DNA from: Symbiodinium natans
Taxonomy: Eukaryota > Sar > Dinophyceae > Suessiales > Symbiodiniaceae
DNA: 64,000 bases
Reading direction: 5' to 3'
Assembly: GCA_905221605.1 (NCBI GenBank)
Contig: CAJNDS010002585.1
Span: 186,001-250,000 of the forward strand
Below, in pieces: positions 63,660-64,000 of the stretch. Positions within the stretch are counted from its first letter, which is position 1. Every line of letters begins with the position of its first letter. A program made the position numbers and the translations under genes. The notes beneath the pieces were generated by a model. The model saw nothing but the letters and a program-made list of their open reading frames with translations. It was not told the DNA's origin and ran no database searches.

Positions 63660-64000
63660 GGGGCTGTGGTGGTGCTTTGGGGTAAAATGGAGGGGTCCCG
63701 AAACCGTCGATTCCGGTACTAAAAAACAGCATCTTTCATTGCGGGAGCAGGCAATACCAGGCTCCTTCCTTTGGCCAAGCTTCTTTTGAGGAGCTTTTTG
63801 AAGCATTTTGGGGTTTGTTAAAGCTATTTAGGGGCTGTGCTATTTGGGGCTGTGGTGGTTCTTTGGGGTAAAATAGAGGGGCCCCGAAACCGTCGATTTC
63901 AGTACTAAAAATCAGCATTTTATATTGCCGGAGCAGGCAAATACCAGGCTCCCCCCTTTTTCGGTGTGTTTTTGAAGCTTTTTGTTATTTTTTAAATCTA
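63660..64000 (+). repeat. 186-bp tandem repeat, two copies
   Basis: GGGGCTGTGGTGGTGCTTTGGGGTAAAAT starts near 63660 and again (GGGGCTGTGGTGGTTCTTTGG) near 63846. Both copies continue through CCCGAAACCGTCGATT and CAGGCAATACCAGGCTCC-like sequence. The second runs off the window edge. Confidence 0.85.

Noticed and set aside
1-64000. Dinoflagellate spliced-leader relic sequence
   Set aside because: Scanning for a CCATTTTGGCTCAAG-like core gave no match I could see; its absence neither supports nor excludes the assignment.
1-64000. CRISPR arrays, bacterial operons, rRNA genes
   Set aside because: The direct repeats are telomere-type, satellite or duplicated blocks without spacer organisation; no bacterial gene or rRNA sequence was seen.

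Overview
This window looks like nuclear DNA of a eukaryotic microalga, most probably a dinoflagellate. The evidence is more than twenty interstitial arrays of the TTTAGGG/CCCTAAA telomere-type repeat, intron-rich coding sequence with short exons, a Ty1/copia retrotransposon with a long polyprotein, and abundant homopolymer, microsatellite and palindromic DNA. No rRNA, convincing tRNA, bacterial operon or CRISPR array was seen. The species assignment is inference; another TTTAGGG-telomere alga is possible.

Left part, about 1-43.5 kb: gene-bearing DNA. Few long open frames exist, but protein-like frames bounded by AG and GT splice signals occur repeatedly, and every one I could delimit lies on the minus strand. 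The best are 42838-43065, 41486-41748, 38606-38707, 36029-36217, 34349-34535, 33422-33556, a phase-matched chain 30217-30380/29781-29976/29071-29225, 25882-25965, a 395-codon frame at 18527-19714, and 16075-16167, 15875-15925, 14987-15024, 14105-14286 and 11248-11541. Two tiny exons (51 and 38 bp) join in phase to give the core signature of an F5/8 type C (discoidin) domain. How many genes these exons belong to cannot be decided here. The intervening DNA holds telomere-like arrays, poly-C/poly-G runs, AT-rich tracts, an 80-bp minisatellite and several small hairpin elements that look like MITEs.

Middle, 43.6-46.4 kb: a roughly 2.4-kb AT-rich palindrome, made of five ~235-bp units facing five inverted units about an axis near 44818, followed by a degenerate CCTAAA region.

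46.5-56.3 kb: a patchwork of segmental duplications. A ~2.06-kb block is tandemly duplicated (46575-48631, 48632-50734). An 860-bp block recurs at 50534 and 52967. A 313-bp block recurs at 52654 and 54568. A truncated copia reverse transcriptase lies on the minus strand at 51354-51977. A 12-bp satellite, a cluster of hairpins built on two inverted motifs, and a 159-bp tandem repeat complete the region.

56.8-62.5 kb: a structurally complete Ty1/copia retrotransposon with 159/158-bp LTRs differing by one base, a GTTGT target duplication, gag-protease and integrase-RT-RNase H. Its coding frame is broken, or recoded, at two places by -1 shifts. The final 1.5 kb is repeat-rich: GA microsatellite, TA tract, degenerate CCTAAAT array, GC-rich repeats and a 186-bp tandem repeat.
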